The notes beneath the pieces were generated by a model. The model saw nothing but the letters and a program-made list of their open reading frames with translations, was not told the DNA's origin and made no database searches. The position numbers and the translations under genes were made by a program. A stretch of 58,541 nucleotides of DNA from Thalassospira xianhensis MCCC 1A02616 (lineage in GTDB: Bacteria > Pseudomonadota > Alphaproteobacteria > Rhodospirillales > Thalassospiraceae), in contig NZ_JPWA01000031.1 in NCBI RefSeq assembly GCF_003326475.1, positions 1-58,541 of the forward strand, read 5' to 3'. Within the stretch, counting starts at the first letter, position 1; every line of letters starts with the position of its first letter. Positions 35,461-44,600 of the stretch are shown one piece after another.

Positions 35461-36717
35461 ATGGCGAATACAGATGCCAGCCCCCCGATCAATACGCAGC
35501 GCCTTGCGATCCTGCTTGCCGCCCTGATCGCGACCGCGCCATTTGCGATTGATACCTACCTGCCTGCCATTCCGGCGATGGCAGCCGATTTTGGCGCGCC
35601 GACGCATAATGTCGAAGTATCAATCAGCATGTTCCTGATCGGTTTTGCCCTGGGGCAGTTGATTGGCGGGCCGCTTTCGGATCGTGTCGGTCGTCGTCCG
35701 GTCGCGTTAATCGGGCTTGTGATTTACATCATCACCAGTGCAATCATCATCTTTGTCGACAGTTCCCTGTCGCTGAATGTCATGCGCTTTATCCAGGCGA
35801 TTGGCGGCGGCTTTGCCCTTGTGATTGTCGGAGCATCGGTGCGCGACCTGTTCGATGGCAAGGATGCCGCGCGCATGTTTGCCCTGATCGCGGTGATCAT
35901 GATGATTGCCCCGTTGGTCGCTCCAACGGTTGGTTCGGCCCTGCTGGTCTATTTCCAGTGGCAGGCGATTTTCGTCCTGCTGGTCATATATGGCAGCGTC
36001 ATGCTGGTGATTGTTTGGTTCAAGTTACCCGAAACCACCAAACTGCGCCCACGCTATGCCGGACCGGCACGGCGGGTGTGGTGGACCTATCTGGAAGTCC
36101 TGCGCACCCGCAAGGCAGTTGGTTTCATGCTGGCCCACACCGGGGCAAGTGCGGTCATGTTCAGTTTCCTGACCGACAGCCCGTTCATGTATATTGATTA
36201 TTTCGGCGTATCACCAAGCCAGTTCCCATATCTGTTCGGGGCGAATGTCATTGTCATCGTGATCTGCAACCGGCTGAACAATCCGTTGCTGAAACGGCTT
36301 GAATGCCATCAGATACTGGCGATTGGCACCTCCCTTCAACTGGCGGCGGTAATCGGATTGTTCATTGCGGTGAATGTGTTTGAACCATCTCTTTATGCCG
36401 TGGTACCGCTGATTATGGTCGCTGTCGGCATGATTGGGTTGACAGCGCCAAACGCAACCGCGGCCTTCATGCAGTATTTCCCACATATCGGCGGGACGGC
36501 CACCGCCTTGATGGGGACCATACAGTTTGCCACCGGCGCATTGGCAGGCACCATCATCGGGCAGGTTCATGACGGCAGCCTCCTGCCCGTGACCGCATCG
36601 ATGCTGGCCTTTGGCATTTTCGCCAATGTCATGGTTCATTTTGTGGCCGAGGCAAAACAGATCGAACAGCCTGCCCCGGCCCAAACCGACGATGCCGTCG
36701 CGGTTGCCGCAGATTAA
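35461..36717 (+). CDS. Bcr/CflA family drug efflux MFS transporter
   Basis: The protein has 418 residues and twelve membrane segments. The Bcr/CflA signature is seen as FAIDTYLPAIPAMAADFG near residue 28, GQLIGGPLSDRVGRRPVALI near 65 and a RFIQAIGGGFALVIVGASVR motif near 105. Members expel drugs, cysteine or sulfonamide-like compounds with proton exchange. The C-terminus is an acidic tail. The DinB gene follows 37 bases later and may share its transcript. Confidence 0.9.
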   Translation: MANTDASPPINTQRLAILLAALIATAPFAIDTYLPAIPAMAADFGAPTHNVEVSISMFLIGFALGQLIGGPLSDRVGRRPVALIGLVIYIITSAIIIFVDSSLSLNVMRFIQAIGGGFALVIVGASVRDLFDGKDAARMFALIAVIMMIAPLVAPTVGSALLVYFQWQAIFVLLVIYGSVMLVIVWFKLPETTKLRPRYAGPARRVWWTYLEVLRTRKAVGFMLAHTGASAVMFSFLTDSPFMYIDYFGVSPSQFPYLFGANVIVIVICNRLNNPLLKRLECHQILAIGTSLQLAAVIGLFIAVNVFEPSLYAVVPLIMVAVGMIGLTAPNATAAFMQYFPHIGGTATALMGTIQFATGALAGTIIGQVHDGSLLPVTASMLAFGIFANVMVHFVAEAKQIEQPAPAQTDDAVAVAAD

Positions 36718-36754
36718 GTACAGACCGGTTAATGCCAACAAGGAGCCCCACCAG

Positions 36755-37264
36755 ATGGCAAAGATGAATTTCAACGATTACGGCCGCGCCATGGCCAAAT
36801 ATAACAGCTGGCAAAATAGCGTTCTGTACGATCTTTGTGATCAGATCGGTGACGAGGAACGCCGCCGTGATCGTGGCATATTTTTAGGCTCCATCCATGC
36901 AACGCTTAATCATCTGCTATATATCGATCACCGCATCCTCGGCATCCTGAAAACCGGACAGGCCGAGCCATTTGATGCTCGCACCATCATGGCCGATGAT
37001 TTCGAAATGCTCGGCAAAATGCGGATCGAAACCGACGCGGCAATCGCTGAATTTGTCGATTCCAGCGATCATGGCTGGCAGGATGATATTCGCGAATTGA
37101 TGGGGCTGGATGGCGTAACCCGCAAATTGCCGCGCCAGCTTTTCCTGATGCAGCTTTTCAACCACCAAACCCATCACAGATCACAAATCACAAGCGAGCT
37201 GCACAAGATGGGTCTGGATTACGGCATTACCGACGTGCCGCTGACACCGGACTTGCCGTTGTGA
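36755..37264 (+). CDS. DinB family protein
   Basis: The protein has 169 residues, a four-helix bundle of the DinB/YfiT type. Metal-binding histidines are seen in IFLGSIHATLNHLLYIDHRI (about residue 50) and in LFNHQTHHRSQITSEL (about 135), the expected three-His layout. Family members are metal-dependent transferases often linked to thiols, or are of unknown role. The ATG at 36755 has AGGAG nine bases upstream; the frame remains open inside the previous gene but that is not used. It converges with the crotonase gene. Confidence 0.88.
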   Translation: MAKMNFNDYGRAMAKYNSWQNSVLYDLCDQIGDEERRRDRGIFLGSIHATLNHLLYIDHRILGILKTGQAEPFDARTIMADDFEMLGKMRIETDAAIAEFVDSSDHGWQDDIRELMGLDGVTRKLPRQLFLMQLFNHQTHHRSQITSELHKMGLDYGITDVPLTPDLPL

Positions 37265-37272
37265 TCTGACCG

Positions 37273-38061
37273 TTACCTGCCTTCAAACACCGCTTTTCGT
37301 TTTTCAAGAAAGGCGGTGTAGCCTTCCTTGAAATCCGCACTGTCAAAAGCCCGGTATCCTTCGTCAAACTCCCTTGCGTCAATCGAACCGCCTTCTTTCA
37401 GGCGGTTGATCATTTTCTTGTGCAGGCGCTGGGTGATAGGTGCGCCCGCGGCAATCCGGGCTGCTGTCGCGGTTATTTCCGCATCAAACGCGTCAAGCGG
37501 GACATGGCGGGCGATAAAGCCGATTTCACGCGCACGTTCGACATCAAACACCTGCCCTTCCAGCAGGATTTCAAACAGAGCAGCCTCGCCTAGCAGATCG
37601 AGCATGATCTGCAATTCCGGATAGCCCAGCGTCGCGCCAAGCTTCATCGGCGGCACCGCGAATTTTGCATTATCGGCTGCAATCCGTAAATCGCAGGCCG
37701 CAGCCAAGACAAAAGACGCCCCGATGCATGGCCCATCAATCGCGGCAATCACCGGATGCTGGCAAACCCGAAGTGCCTGTAATGCTTCGGCATGGAGCAT
37801 TCCGTAATCGCGCGCCTTTTCAAACCCGTCGCGCTCGCGGACAAATTCATGAATATCCGCCCCGGCACCAAAACCGGCGCCGCTGCCCCCGCGAATAACG
37901 ATACAACGCAGGTTGCTGTCCCCACCAAGATCGTCAGCAATCCGGGCAAGCTCCCCCCACATCGGCTTGGTCAGCGCATTTTTGCGCTCCGGCTGTGAAA
38001 TGGTGATGGTTGCAATCCCGCCGTCATTGATATCGACGACAAGTCCGGTTTCCTGCGACAT
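37273..38061 (-). CDS. Enoyl-CoA hydratase/isomerase family protein lacking the usual glutamates
   Basis: The protein has 262 residues of crotonase fold. The first oxyanion segment is normal (GAGFGAGADIHEF), and so is the second (AIDGPCIGASFVLAAACDLR). However, the position of the first hydratase Glu (G-G-G-C-E in active hydratases) is Val here, and the second segment reads FAVPPMKLGATLGYPE with Pro at the other Glu position. It is therefore probably not a standard hydratase. It may be an isomerase, decarboxylase or hydrolase on an acyl-CoA. SulP lies upstream on the same strand. Confidence 0.85.
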   Translation of the reverse strand: MSQETGLVVDINDGGIATITISQPERKNALTKPMWGELARIADDLGGDSNLRCIVIRGGSGAGFGAGADIHEFVRERDGFEKARDYGMLHAEALQALRVCQHPVIAAIDGPCIGASFVLAAACDLRIAADNAKFAVPPMKLGATLGYPELQIMLDLLGEAALFEILLEGQVFDVERAREIGFIARHVPLDAFDAEITATAARIAAGAPITQRLHKKMINRLKEGGSIDAREFDEGYRAFDSADFKEGYTAFLEKRKAVFEGR

Positions 38062-38173
38062 GGCAGTGCCTTTCAGCTTAATTCGGTAAAGCTATACCAG
38101 ATAAACCCAAAACCGGATTTTGCCAATGCCTGACAAAGGCTTGGGTCATTGTCACTGTCTTTGCGATCGCAAC

Positions 38174-39907
38174 TCAGGATGCCGTAACGTTACGCAATCC
38201 ATGCGCGCGAAGGCGCCCGACTGCCTTCTCGATATCGGTTTCATAATGAACCAGCGGCGGCTTGATGCCATGTGCAAACAGTTCCCGCCGAAGATCATGC
38301 GATGTGCCGGTCAGAATCACCTCTATCCCGCGCCCGCGTGTTTTGCGGGCAAGTCCAGCAATCGTATTGGCCGCAGTTGAATCGAGAAACGGCACGGCGG
38401 CAAAATCAATGATCAGTGCCTTGTGCGTATCGCCAATCCGGTCCAGAACCGATCCGATGGATGCCGCTGCCCCGAAAAAGAACACGCCGGTAATCCGGTA
38501 AATCATGATGTCGGGATCGGTTGTCGATGAAATATCGGATGCCCCGGCACCGCCAGTCGTACCGTCCGCCCGGTCTTCGGACACGAACGGGCTGTGGGTG
38601 GCAATCGCGGTTGTTTTCGACATGCGCTGAATAAACAAAACCGATCCCAGGGCAAAGCCGACCACAATGGCCTCCAGCAGGTCACGGAAAATCGTCAACA
38701 GGAACGTCGCCAGCAACACGGCAGCATCGCCTCGCGATGCACGCAACAAAGTGGCAAAGGCATGCTTTTCGATCATGTTCCACGCGACAATCGCCAGTAC
38801 CCCGGCCAGACTTGCCAACGGAATGAAACTTGCCAGCGGGGCCGCCACCAGAATGAACAGCAGCAAAAACAGCGCATGCAGAACCCCGGCAACCGGACCA
38901 TGCGCACCCGCACGGATATTGGTTGCGGTACGCGCGATCGTGCCGGTCACGCAAATGCCGCCAAACAGGCCCGATGCCATATTGGCCACCCCTTGGGCCA
39001 CCAGTTCGCAGTTTGACCGGTGATGCCGCCCAGTCATGCCATCTGCCACAACGGCCGACAAAAGCGACTCAATTGCACCCAGAAGCGCAAAGGCAATCGC
39101 ATTGGGCAAAACGGCCTGCACTTTCTCAAGGGTGAATTCCGGAAGCGCCGGTGCCGGAAAATCGCCCGGAATGCCACCAAAGACGCTGCCGATTGTTGAT
39201 ACTGGCAAATTGAAAAATGCCGTTGCCACGGCTGCACAGGCGACCGCAATCAGCATGCCCGGCCAGTGCGGGCGCACCCGTTTGGTGCCGATGATCACAA
39301 GGATCGTCGCCCCCGAAAGAGCAACCGTTACCGGATCGATCCCCGGCAAAGCGTCCCAGATCGCCGGAAGTTTTTCCAAAAGCGGCCCCGGCTCCGCCCC
39401 CGACAGGGTCAGCCCCAACAAATCCTTGATCTGGCTTGCGAAAATGATCACCGCAATCCCGGCGGTAAAGCCAACCGTCACCGGATAGGGAATGAATTTG
39501 ATATAGGTGCCAAGCTTCAGTGCCCCGATGGCCAGCAACATCACGCCTGACAGGATGGTTGCAATAAGCAACCCGTCCAGTCCGTGCGCCTGCACCGTGC
39601 CCGCAACCAGAACGATAAACGCCCCCGCCGGTCCACCAATCTGAAAACGGCTGCCGCCCAGAAGCGACACCAGAATGCCACCAACAATCGCCGTATAAAG
39701 CCCTTGTGCGGGGGAAACGCCTGACGCAATTGCAATAGCCATCGATAGCGGCAGGGCGACAATCGCCACTGTCAAACCGGCAATGGCGTCACAGCGAAGC
39801 TCGCTAAATCCGTAACCTTCACGCAGGACAGTAACAAGTTTCGGTGTAAACAGTTCGGCATATCCGGGTTCGGATGCCGGATTGATCTTCGAGGCTCTGG
39901 TTTCCAT
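38174..39907 (-). CDS. SulP family anion transporter with STAS domain
   Basis: The protein has 577 residues. The membrane part (about residues 40-430) begins with LRCDAIAGLTVAIVALPLSM and has GGSRFQIGGPAGAFIVLVAG and AIESLLSAVVADGMTGRHHR. The C-terminal STAS domain (about 465-565) has ALIIDFAAVPFLDSTAANTI. It imports sulfate, bicarbonate or another anion. The start at 39907 is chosen because GGAG is just ahead, although spacing is short; 39949 is the longer option. The XRE regulator gene lies 77 bases upstream on the same strand, and the two are probably cotranscribed. Confidence 0.9.
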   Translation of the reverse strand: METRASKINPASEPGYAELFTPKLVTVLREGYGFSELRCDAIAGLTVAIVALPLSMAIAIASGVSPAQGLYTAIVGGILVSLLGGSRFQIGGPAGAFIVLVAGTVQAHGLDGLLIATILSGVMLLAIGALKLGTYIKFIPYPVTVGFTAGIAVIIFASQIKDLLGLTLSGAEPGPLLEKLPAIWDALPGIDPVTVALSGATILVIIGTKRVRPHWPGMLIAVACAAVATAFFNLPVSTIGSVFGGIPGDFPAPALPEFTLEKVQAVLPNAIAFALLGAIESLLSAVVADGMTGRHHRSNCELVAQGVANMASGLFGGICVTGTIARTATNIRAGAHGPVAGVLHALFLLLFILVAAPLASFIPLASLAGVLAIVAWNMIEKHAFATLLRASRGDAAVLLATFLLTIFRDLLEAIVVGFALGSVLFIQRMSKTTAIATHSPFVSEDRADGTTGGAGASDISSTTDPDIMIYRITGVFFFGAAASIGSVLDRIGDTHKALIIDFAAVPFLDSTAANTIAGLARKTRGRGIEVILTGTSHDLRRELFAHGIKPPLVHYETDIEKAVGRLRAHGLRNVTAS

Positions 39908-39984
39908 AGTCTCCGGCAGCCTTGCAAAAGGCGGCGGGATCGTCGGCATAAGTCGGCGGTCGCCGTCGCAAAATTCGTTGCGTT

Positions 39985-40272
39985 TTATTCCTCGCCCTGC
40001 CCGTTATCCCGGGCAGATCGTGTTTCGGGTTCCTTCAGGCGCACACCGCGCCCGGTCGCAATGCTCGGTGCCTGATCACCAATCAACTCGATCCCGGCCC
40101 GGTCTAGTGCATCAACCACCTTGGCCAGCGTATCGACCACACCGCGCACATTGCCCTTGCTGGACTCCATTCGCTGGATGGTTGGCACAGAAATCCCGGC
40201 CATCTCAGCCAGTGTTTTCTGATCAATGCCCAGCAACGCACGCGCCGCACGCATTTGCCCCGCGGTAATCAT
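39985..40272 (-). CDS. XRE family helix-turn-helix regulator
   Basis: The protein has 95 residues. The helix-turn-helix is TAGQMRAARALLGIDQKTLA followed by EMAGISVPTIQRMES, and a short C-terminal domain (VVDTLAKVVDALDRAGIEL) follows, then a charged tail. AAGGA lies eight bases before the ATG. It precedes the SulP gene and is its likely regulator. A pair of direct repeats lies about 62 bases upstream of its start. Confidence 0.87.
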   Translation of the reverse strand: MITAGQMRAARALLGIDQKTLAEMAGISVPTIQRMESSKGNVRGVVDTLAKVVDALDRAGIELIGDQAPSIATGRGVRLKEPETRSARDNGQGEE

Positions 40273-40334
40273 AAGGCGTATCCTTCATTCACACATGAAC
40301 AAAGCCTAACAAAACGCATTTAAAACTACAATTA

Positions 40335-40371
40335 TGATATCTCAGACATCAATAGTGATATTTCAGGTCAG
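40335..40371. promoter_or_regulatory. Direct repeats upstream of the XRE gene
   Basis: TGATATCTCAGACATCA at 40335-40351 and TGATATTTCAGGTCA at 40356-40370 are spaced 21 bases apart, two turns of the helix. They sit in the XRE/pyrE divergent gap, 63 bases before the XRE start, and could be its operator. Confidence 0.45.
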
Positions 40372-40531
40372 CACTGTGTTATTCGCATCCGGTCCGGTTG
40401 CCCGCAAATTTGCCTCCGACATAACAGGGCACCTGATCCTGACCAGCTGGACAGCGGCTTTTCTTTGCGCTTTGCGTCCAAAAACGTTAAGAGGTGCGCA
40501 AATATTCGATCCGGAAAAGGGTATAGTCGCC

Positions 40532-41221
40532 ATGACCAACGAAACTTCGACCGCGCATTGCTCGTATGCCGCCAAAACCGTCGCAAAGATTTTGCTTGAT
40601 ATCGGGGCTGTGAATTTCCGCCCGGAAGAGGCCTATATCCTGACATCAGGCTGGGCAAGCCCGGTCTATATCGACTGCCGCAAACTGATTTCCTTCCCGC
40701 GTGCGCGCCGCAAGGTTATCGAACTAGCCGCCCGTCAGGTTTCCGACAAGGCCGGATACGAAGCATTCGATGCCGTTGCCGGTGGCGAGACAGCAGGTAT
40801 CCCCTATTCCGCATGGCTGGCCGATATTCTTGACCTGCCGATGCAGTATGTCCGCAAAAAGCCGAAGGGCTTTGGCCGCAAGGCACGGATCGAGGGTGAC
40901 ATCCACGAAGGCCAGCGCGTTCTTCTGGTCGAAGACCTTGCCACCGACGGCGCATCGAAGGTCAATTTCGTTAATGCCATCCGTGAAGCCGGTGCCGAAT
41001 GCAAGCACGCCTTTGTCGTGTTCTTCTATGGTGTGTTCCCCAACGCGCTTGAGGAACTTAAAAAGGACGACATCGAACTGCATTATCTGGCGACCTGGGC
41101 CGATGTTCTGGCCGTTGCCGAAGAAGGCGAATATTTCCCCAAAGAAGCCATCGAAGGCGTTCGGGCCTTTCTTGCCGATCCGATCGGCTGGTCCAAAGCC
41201 AATGGCGGCAAGCACGACTAA
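40532..41221 (+). CDS. pyrE: Orotate phosphoribosyltransferase
   Basis: The protein has 229 residues. It makes OMP from orotate and PRPP in pyrimidine synthesis. The PRPP loop is VLLVEDLATDGASKVNF near residue 130, and the N-terminal AYILTSGWASPVYIDCRKLI and AVAGGETAGIPYSAWLAD segments are typical. The open frame extends to 40334, but the ATG at 40532 has AAAAGGG ten bases ahead and the family begins there. A terminator follows 24 bases after the stop. Confidence 0.93.
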   Translation: MTNETSTAHCSYAAKTVAKILLDIGAVNFRPEEAYILTSGWASPVYIDCRKLISFPRARRKVIELAARQVSDKAGYEAFDAVAGGETAGIPYSAWLADILDLPMQYVRKKPKGFGRKARIEGDIHEGQRVLLVEDLATDGASKVNFVNAIREAGAECKHAFVVFFYGVFPNALEELKKDDIELHYLATWADVLAVAEEGEYFPKEAIEGVRAFLADPIGWSKANGGKHD

Positions 41222-41244
41222 GCCAGCAGCACATTGCCAAATAC

Positions 41245-41280
41245 AAACGCCCGCAGATTTTCCCTGCGGGCGTTTTACTT
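41245..41280 (+). terminator. Rho-independent terminator after pyrE
   Basis: A 10-11-base stem (AAACGCCCGCA and complement) is followed by TTTTACTT; it may also serve the convergent reductase gene. Confidence 0.85.
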
Positions 41281-41302
41281 GTGATGGTCGGTCTGTCGGT
41301 AT

Positions 41303-41923
41303 TTACCCCGCCATTTCCAGTTCGGGCCTTGTTACCTTTGCCGGGATTGCGGCCCCGATATTGCGTGCCTTTTTAAGGTGTTCCGCCGGATCATTCCCAT
41401 CGGCCAGCAACATCAATTCCGATGTCGCGACCTCTATGCCGCAATAATCAAAAATACCCTGATGGATTTGCAGATTCATCGCCCCGAAATATCCATGCCG
41501 GGCAAAGGTGCCAAGCCCTGCACCACCAATCGCGACAAGATGAACCTTCAGATGGTTCAGCTTTTTGATCACCTTTTCACCGTCAATATCCTCATAGGCC
41601 CAGCCATTTGAAAACACCCGGTCGATCCAGCCTTTCAGGATTGCGGGCATCGACCACCAGTAGATCGGAAAAACCAGCACCAGCGTATCGGCGGCATCAA
41701 TCCGCCTTTGTTCGGCAAGCACATCGTCTGGAAACGGTGCCCTCATCTCGAAGGCCGCGATATCGTCCTGATTGAAACGCGGATCAAACCCTTCCTCCGA
41801 CAGATCGGCAAGCTCGAAACTGTGTTCGGGACCGGCATCCTCAATACCCTGGCCGATATGATTGGCAACCGCATGACTGAACGAACCGGAATTTGGATGG
41901 GCGACAACAACAAGCGCGTGCAT
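41303..41923 (-). CDS. NAD(P)H-dependent quinone/flavodoxin-fold oxidoreductase
   Basis: The protein has 206 residues. It matches the flavodoxin-2-like NAD(P)H oxidoreductase family: HALVVVAHPNSGSFSHAVAN (phosphate loop) at the start, LVLVFPIYWWSMPAILKGWI near residue 80 and a late GFGAMN-like loop (YFGAMNLQIHQGIFDYCGI). It would reduce quinones or similar electrophiles. AAGGAGG six bases upstream fixes the ATG at 41923. It is divergent from the TetR gene and is its likely target. Confidence 0.9.
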   Translation of the reverse strand: MHALVVVAHPNSGSFSHAVANHIGQGIEDAGPEHSFELADLSEEGFDPRFNQDDIAAFEMRAPFPDDVLAEQRRIDAADTLVLVFPIYWWSMPAILKGWIDRVFSNGWAYEDIDGEKVIKKLNHLKVHLVAIGGAGLGTFARHGYFGAMNLQIHQGIFDYCGIEVATSELMLLADGNDPAEHLKKARNIGAAIPAKVTRPELEMAG

Positions 41924-41978
41924 GACATACCTCCTTGCTAAGCAATTGCCACTCAACGGCAATCACTATATACTATAA

Positions 41979-42001
41979 GTAAGTTACTTTCTGTAAGTTA
42001 C
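41979..42001. promoter_or_regulatory. Operator pair in the reductase/TetR gap
   Basis: Two copies of GTAAGTTAC (GTAA/TTAC dyads) at 41979-41987 and 41993-42001, spaced 14 bases apart, in a 93-bp divergent gap. This is the likely TetR operator. The second copy ends 15 bases before the TetR start. Confidence 0.7.
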
Positions 42002-42016
42002 GTTTGGTATATAAAG

Positions 42017-42646
42017 ATGTCAAGCAGCGTCGCAAAAAAGTCCCCCTCACATACTCCACGCAAACGGATGGCGCGCGAAGATCGCAACCGTCAACTTCTC
42101 GACGTTGCATGGAAGATGATCCATGACGATGGGACCGAGGCACTAAGCCTTGGCAATCTTGCCGAACAGGCCGGGGTCACCAAGCCCGTGGTCTATGACC
42201 ATTTCGGAACACGATCGGGTTTGCTGATTGCGCTGTATCAGGATTACGATCGACGTCAGACTGCATTGATGGACTCTACCCTTGCACAAAGCAGCCATAC
42301 CCTGCACGACAAGGCATCGGTGATCGCATCGGCCTATGTTGATTGCGTGCTGTCACAGGGGCGCGAAATTTCGGGTGTCATTGCATCACTTGCCGGATCG
42401 CCGGAACTGGAACAGGTCAAACGTGACTATCATATTCTGTTCATCGATAAATGCCGCGATACCCTGTCGCCTTTCAGCCCGACCGGTAAAATACCTATGC
42501 CGCGTCTTTGGGGCTTTCTAGGCGCTGCAGAATCCCTTTCTTACGCAGCGGCAACCGGCGAAATCACTGCAGATCAGGCAAAACAGGAACTGTTTGAGAC
42601 CATCATAGCGATGGTTTCGCGTGATACGCATGACTCCAGAGACTGA
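42017..42646 (+). CDS. TetR family regulator
   Basis: The protein has 209 residues. After a basic N-terminal tail, the helix-turn-helix is DGTEALSLGNLAEQAGVTKP followed by VVYDHFGTRSGLLIALYQDY. The C-terminal ligand domain is not diagnostic. There is almost no space between the second operator copy and the ATG and no good ribosome site, so the transcript may have a very short leader. It should repress the divergent reductase in response to an electrophile or quinone. Confidence 0.9.
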   Translation: MSSSVAKKSPSHTPRKRMAREDRNRQLLDVAWKMIHDDGTEALSLGNLAEQAGVTKPVVYDHFGTRSGLLIALYQDYDRRQTALMDSTLAQSSHTLHDKASVIASAYVDCVLSQGREISGVIASLAGSPELEQVKRDYHILFIDKCRDTLSPFSPTGKIPMPRLWGFLGAAESLSYAAATGEITADQAKQELFETIIAMVSRDTHDSRD

Positions 42647-42800
42647 TGACGTCATTGCTATCACACGCCCTTTTCTGGACATCGGGTTTAACAGGGTCCA
42701 ATATATTCCAAAGCAAAAGCAAGGCCGTACGATAAATGGCACTGTCAGGTTATGGGAACGGCCCGGGCGCATCCTCGCTTTGCGGCCAAAGGAGCAACTC

Positions 42801-43385
42801 ATGAACATCCGAAGAGCCGGCCCCCTGTCCGGTCTTGTTGTTTCCGCTTTGATACTGTCGGGATGCGTGCAACCCACCGCACAAAACAATCCCACCGCCG
42901 ATATGACGACGGAAATTGTCACCCCGTGGGGAACCACGGTTGCGGCATCCTCTTCACCCGGCTCCATGTCTGCCGCTGGCGCAAATGCAGCCAATGGCAA
43001 ATTCGTTGTGGCCTCCGATCCGAAAATGACCACCATCACCGAAATGCAGCGCCAGCAGATCGACGAGGCGCGCGTCGCCCTTGGCATCCTTGATCGCATG
43101 GCACAACGCTGTGTTCAGGACAACGATCCGGCGGCCTGCAATACACTTCAGACCAACTGGCCAACCCTGTCACAGCAATTGCGCAAAAGCCTCTCGATCA
43201 TTTCGGGTGACAGCATGGGGCGCATGCCATCCGCCGGTGCGCCAATAATGAGCAACCCGACCACCGCGGGAGCAATACCCGGCCTGGTGACATCCCCTGC
43301 CCCTGCTCCGACAACGATGCCGCAGAACGGTGCACCTACCATGGAAAAGACCATTCCGATGATGTCCAACCCCGTTGATGGCTGA
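42801..43385 (+). CDS. Hypothetical lipoprotein
   Basis: The protein has 194 residues. The signal peptide ends in a lipobox (ALILSGC near residue 21), so it should be anchored in a membrane. The middle is helical (MTTITEMQRQQIDEARVALG) with two further cysteines in RCVQDNDPAACNTL. The C-terminal third is rich in Pro, Met, Ala and Thr and is probably disordered. AAAGGAG precedes the ATG; the frame is open to 42621 but that would bury the signal peptide. No family was recognised. Confidence 0.78.
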   Translation: MNIRRAGPLSGLVVSALILSGCVQPTAQNNPTADMTTEIVTPWGTTVAASSSPGSMSAAGANAANGKFVVASDPKMTTITEMQRQQIDEARVALGILDRMAQRCVQDNDPAACNTLQTNWPTLSQQLRKSLSIISGDSMGRMPSAGAPIMSNPTTAGAIPGLVTSPAPAPTTMPQNGAPTMEKTIPMMSNPVDG

Positions 43386-43455
43386 TGCCGTTTACCCAAG
43401 GTCATTTTCTCGCCACAGGGTCACGTGATACTCAAATACACGCGATAAGTGCAAT

Positions 43456-43469
43456 TTGAGATAGAACAA
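43456..43469 (+). promoter_or_regulatory. Weak FNR-type box upstream of a universal stress gene
   Basis: TTGAG-ATAG-AACAA matches eight of ten consensus positions. It lies 94 bases before the start at 43563. Confidence 0.4.
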
Positions 43470-43562
43470 AGAACGCCACCACTGATCGCATTAGACTGCT
43501 TCTCATAACCACGCTAGCCGCCTTGATCGAAGGCGGTGCTGCCCGGAAAAGGAGACTGGCAG

Positions 43563-44405
43563 ATGTATCGGGATATCCTTGTTCATATCGACAATTCAGC
43601 CCCTTGCGTACAGCGCCTTTCAGTTGCCCTGAAAGTTGCCAAGGCGCAAAAAGCCCATCTGACCGGGCTGTTTCTTCTGCCCTATGCCGAAATTCCACGT
43701 TTCATGGAAGTTCAGATTTCCCAGGAAATCGTCAATCAGCAGCGCGCGGCCATGGCCGAAACCGCCAAGGACGCCAAGCGCGACTTCGCCAAAGCCTGCG
43801 AAGACGCCGGTGTTACCTTCAGTTGGCAGGAAACGCCATGCTCGGCAGCCGAGATTGCCGACACGGTTGCCATGTATGCCCGCCATCATGACCTGACGGT
43901 TCTGGGCCAGTATGACCCGGACAGCGCTGATCCGTCCTCGACCTCTGAAATGCCTGACAAGGCCATTCTTACCGCAGGCACCCCGGTTCTGGTTGTGCCT
44001 TATGCCGGTCGGTTCGAAACGATTGGCGAACGCGTTATGGTTGCATGGAAACCGTATCGCGAAGCTGTCCGTGCGGTAAATGACGGCATGGCGTTTCTTG
44101 AAAATGCCAAATCGGCCCTCGTTCTTTGTGCAGATCCAAACAAGGGCGCCCGTGACTCCATTCCTGTTCCCGGTGTCGATATCGGTTCGCGGCTTGAACG
44201 CCACGGGGTGAATGTCCGCAAGGAAAACATGAATGCCAGCGGCATCAGCGTTGGCGATCTTCTGCTGTCGCGTGCGGCCGATGAAAGCATCGACCTGATC
44301 GTTTGCGGTGCCTATGGCCGCCCGCGCCTGCGTGAATTGATGATGGGGGGTGTGACACAGCATCTTCTGCGTCACATGACGGTGCCGGTTCTGATGTCGC
44401 ACTAG
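43563..44405 (+). CDS. Universal stress protein, tandem UspA domains
   Basis: The protein has 280 residues and two UspA folds. The first starts YRDILVHIDNSAPCVQRLSV and the second about residue 155 (GERVMVAWKPYREAVRAVND). The second has the ATP-type motif GAYGRPRLRELMMGGVTQHL, while the first lacks it. A ribosome site AAAAGGAGA precedes the ATG; the frame extends to 43536 without one. Members help survival under stress, often in low oxygen. A second, similar protein is encoded at 51260-52117. Confidence 0.9.
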   Translation: MYRDILVHIDNSAPCVQRLSVALKVAKAQKAHLTGLFLLPYAEIPRFMEVQISQEIVNQQRAAMAETAKDAKRDFAKACEDAGVTFSWQETPCSAAEIADTVAMYARHHDLTVLGQYDPDSADPSSTSEMPDKAILTAGTPVLVVPYAGRFETIGERVMVAWKPYREAVRAVNDGMAFLENAKSALVLCADPNKGARDSIPVPGVDIGSRLERHGVNVRKENMNASGISVGDLLLSRAADESIDLIVCGAYGRPRLRELMMGGVTQHLLRHMTVPVLMSH

Positions 44406-44430
44406 GCTGCGACCAACGACATCGTTACCA

Positions 44431-44466
44431 AGCCGGCCGGTGCCCTTGCCCGGCCGGTTTTGTTTG
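44431..44466 (+). terminator. Rho-independent terminator
   Basis: An 8-base stem (CCGGCCGG on both arms) is followed by TTTTGTTTG, after the universal stress gene. Confidence 0.8.
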
Positions 44467-44600
44467 TCGGTTTCGTTTTTGCCGATCGCGCCAAAGATCT
44501 TCGCCAAAGCATGGTCCAACTAATGATTCCCATGCCGGAAATAGCTGACTAAAGTGCCTGAGAGCATCAGGATATTTCCTGCACGAAACAGAGGTTCGCC

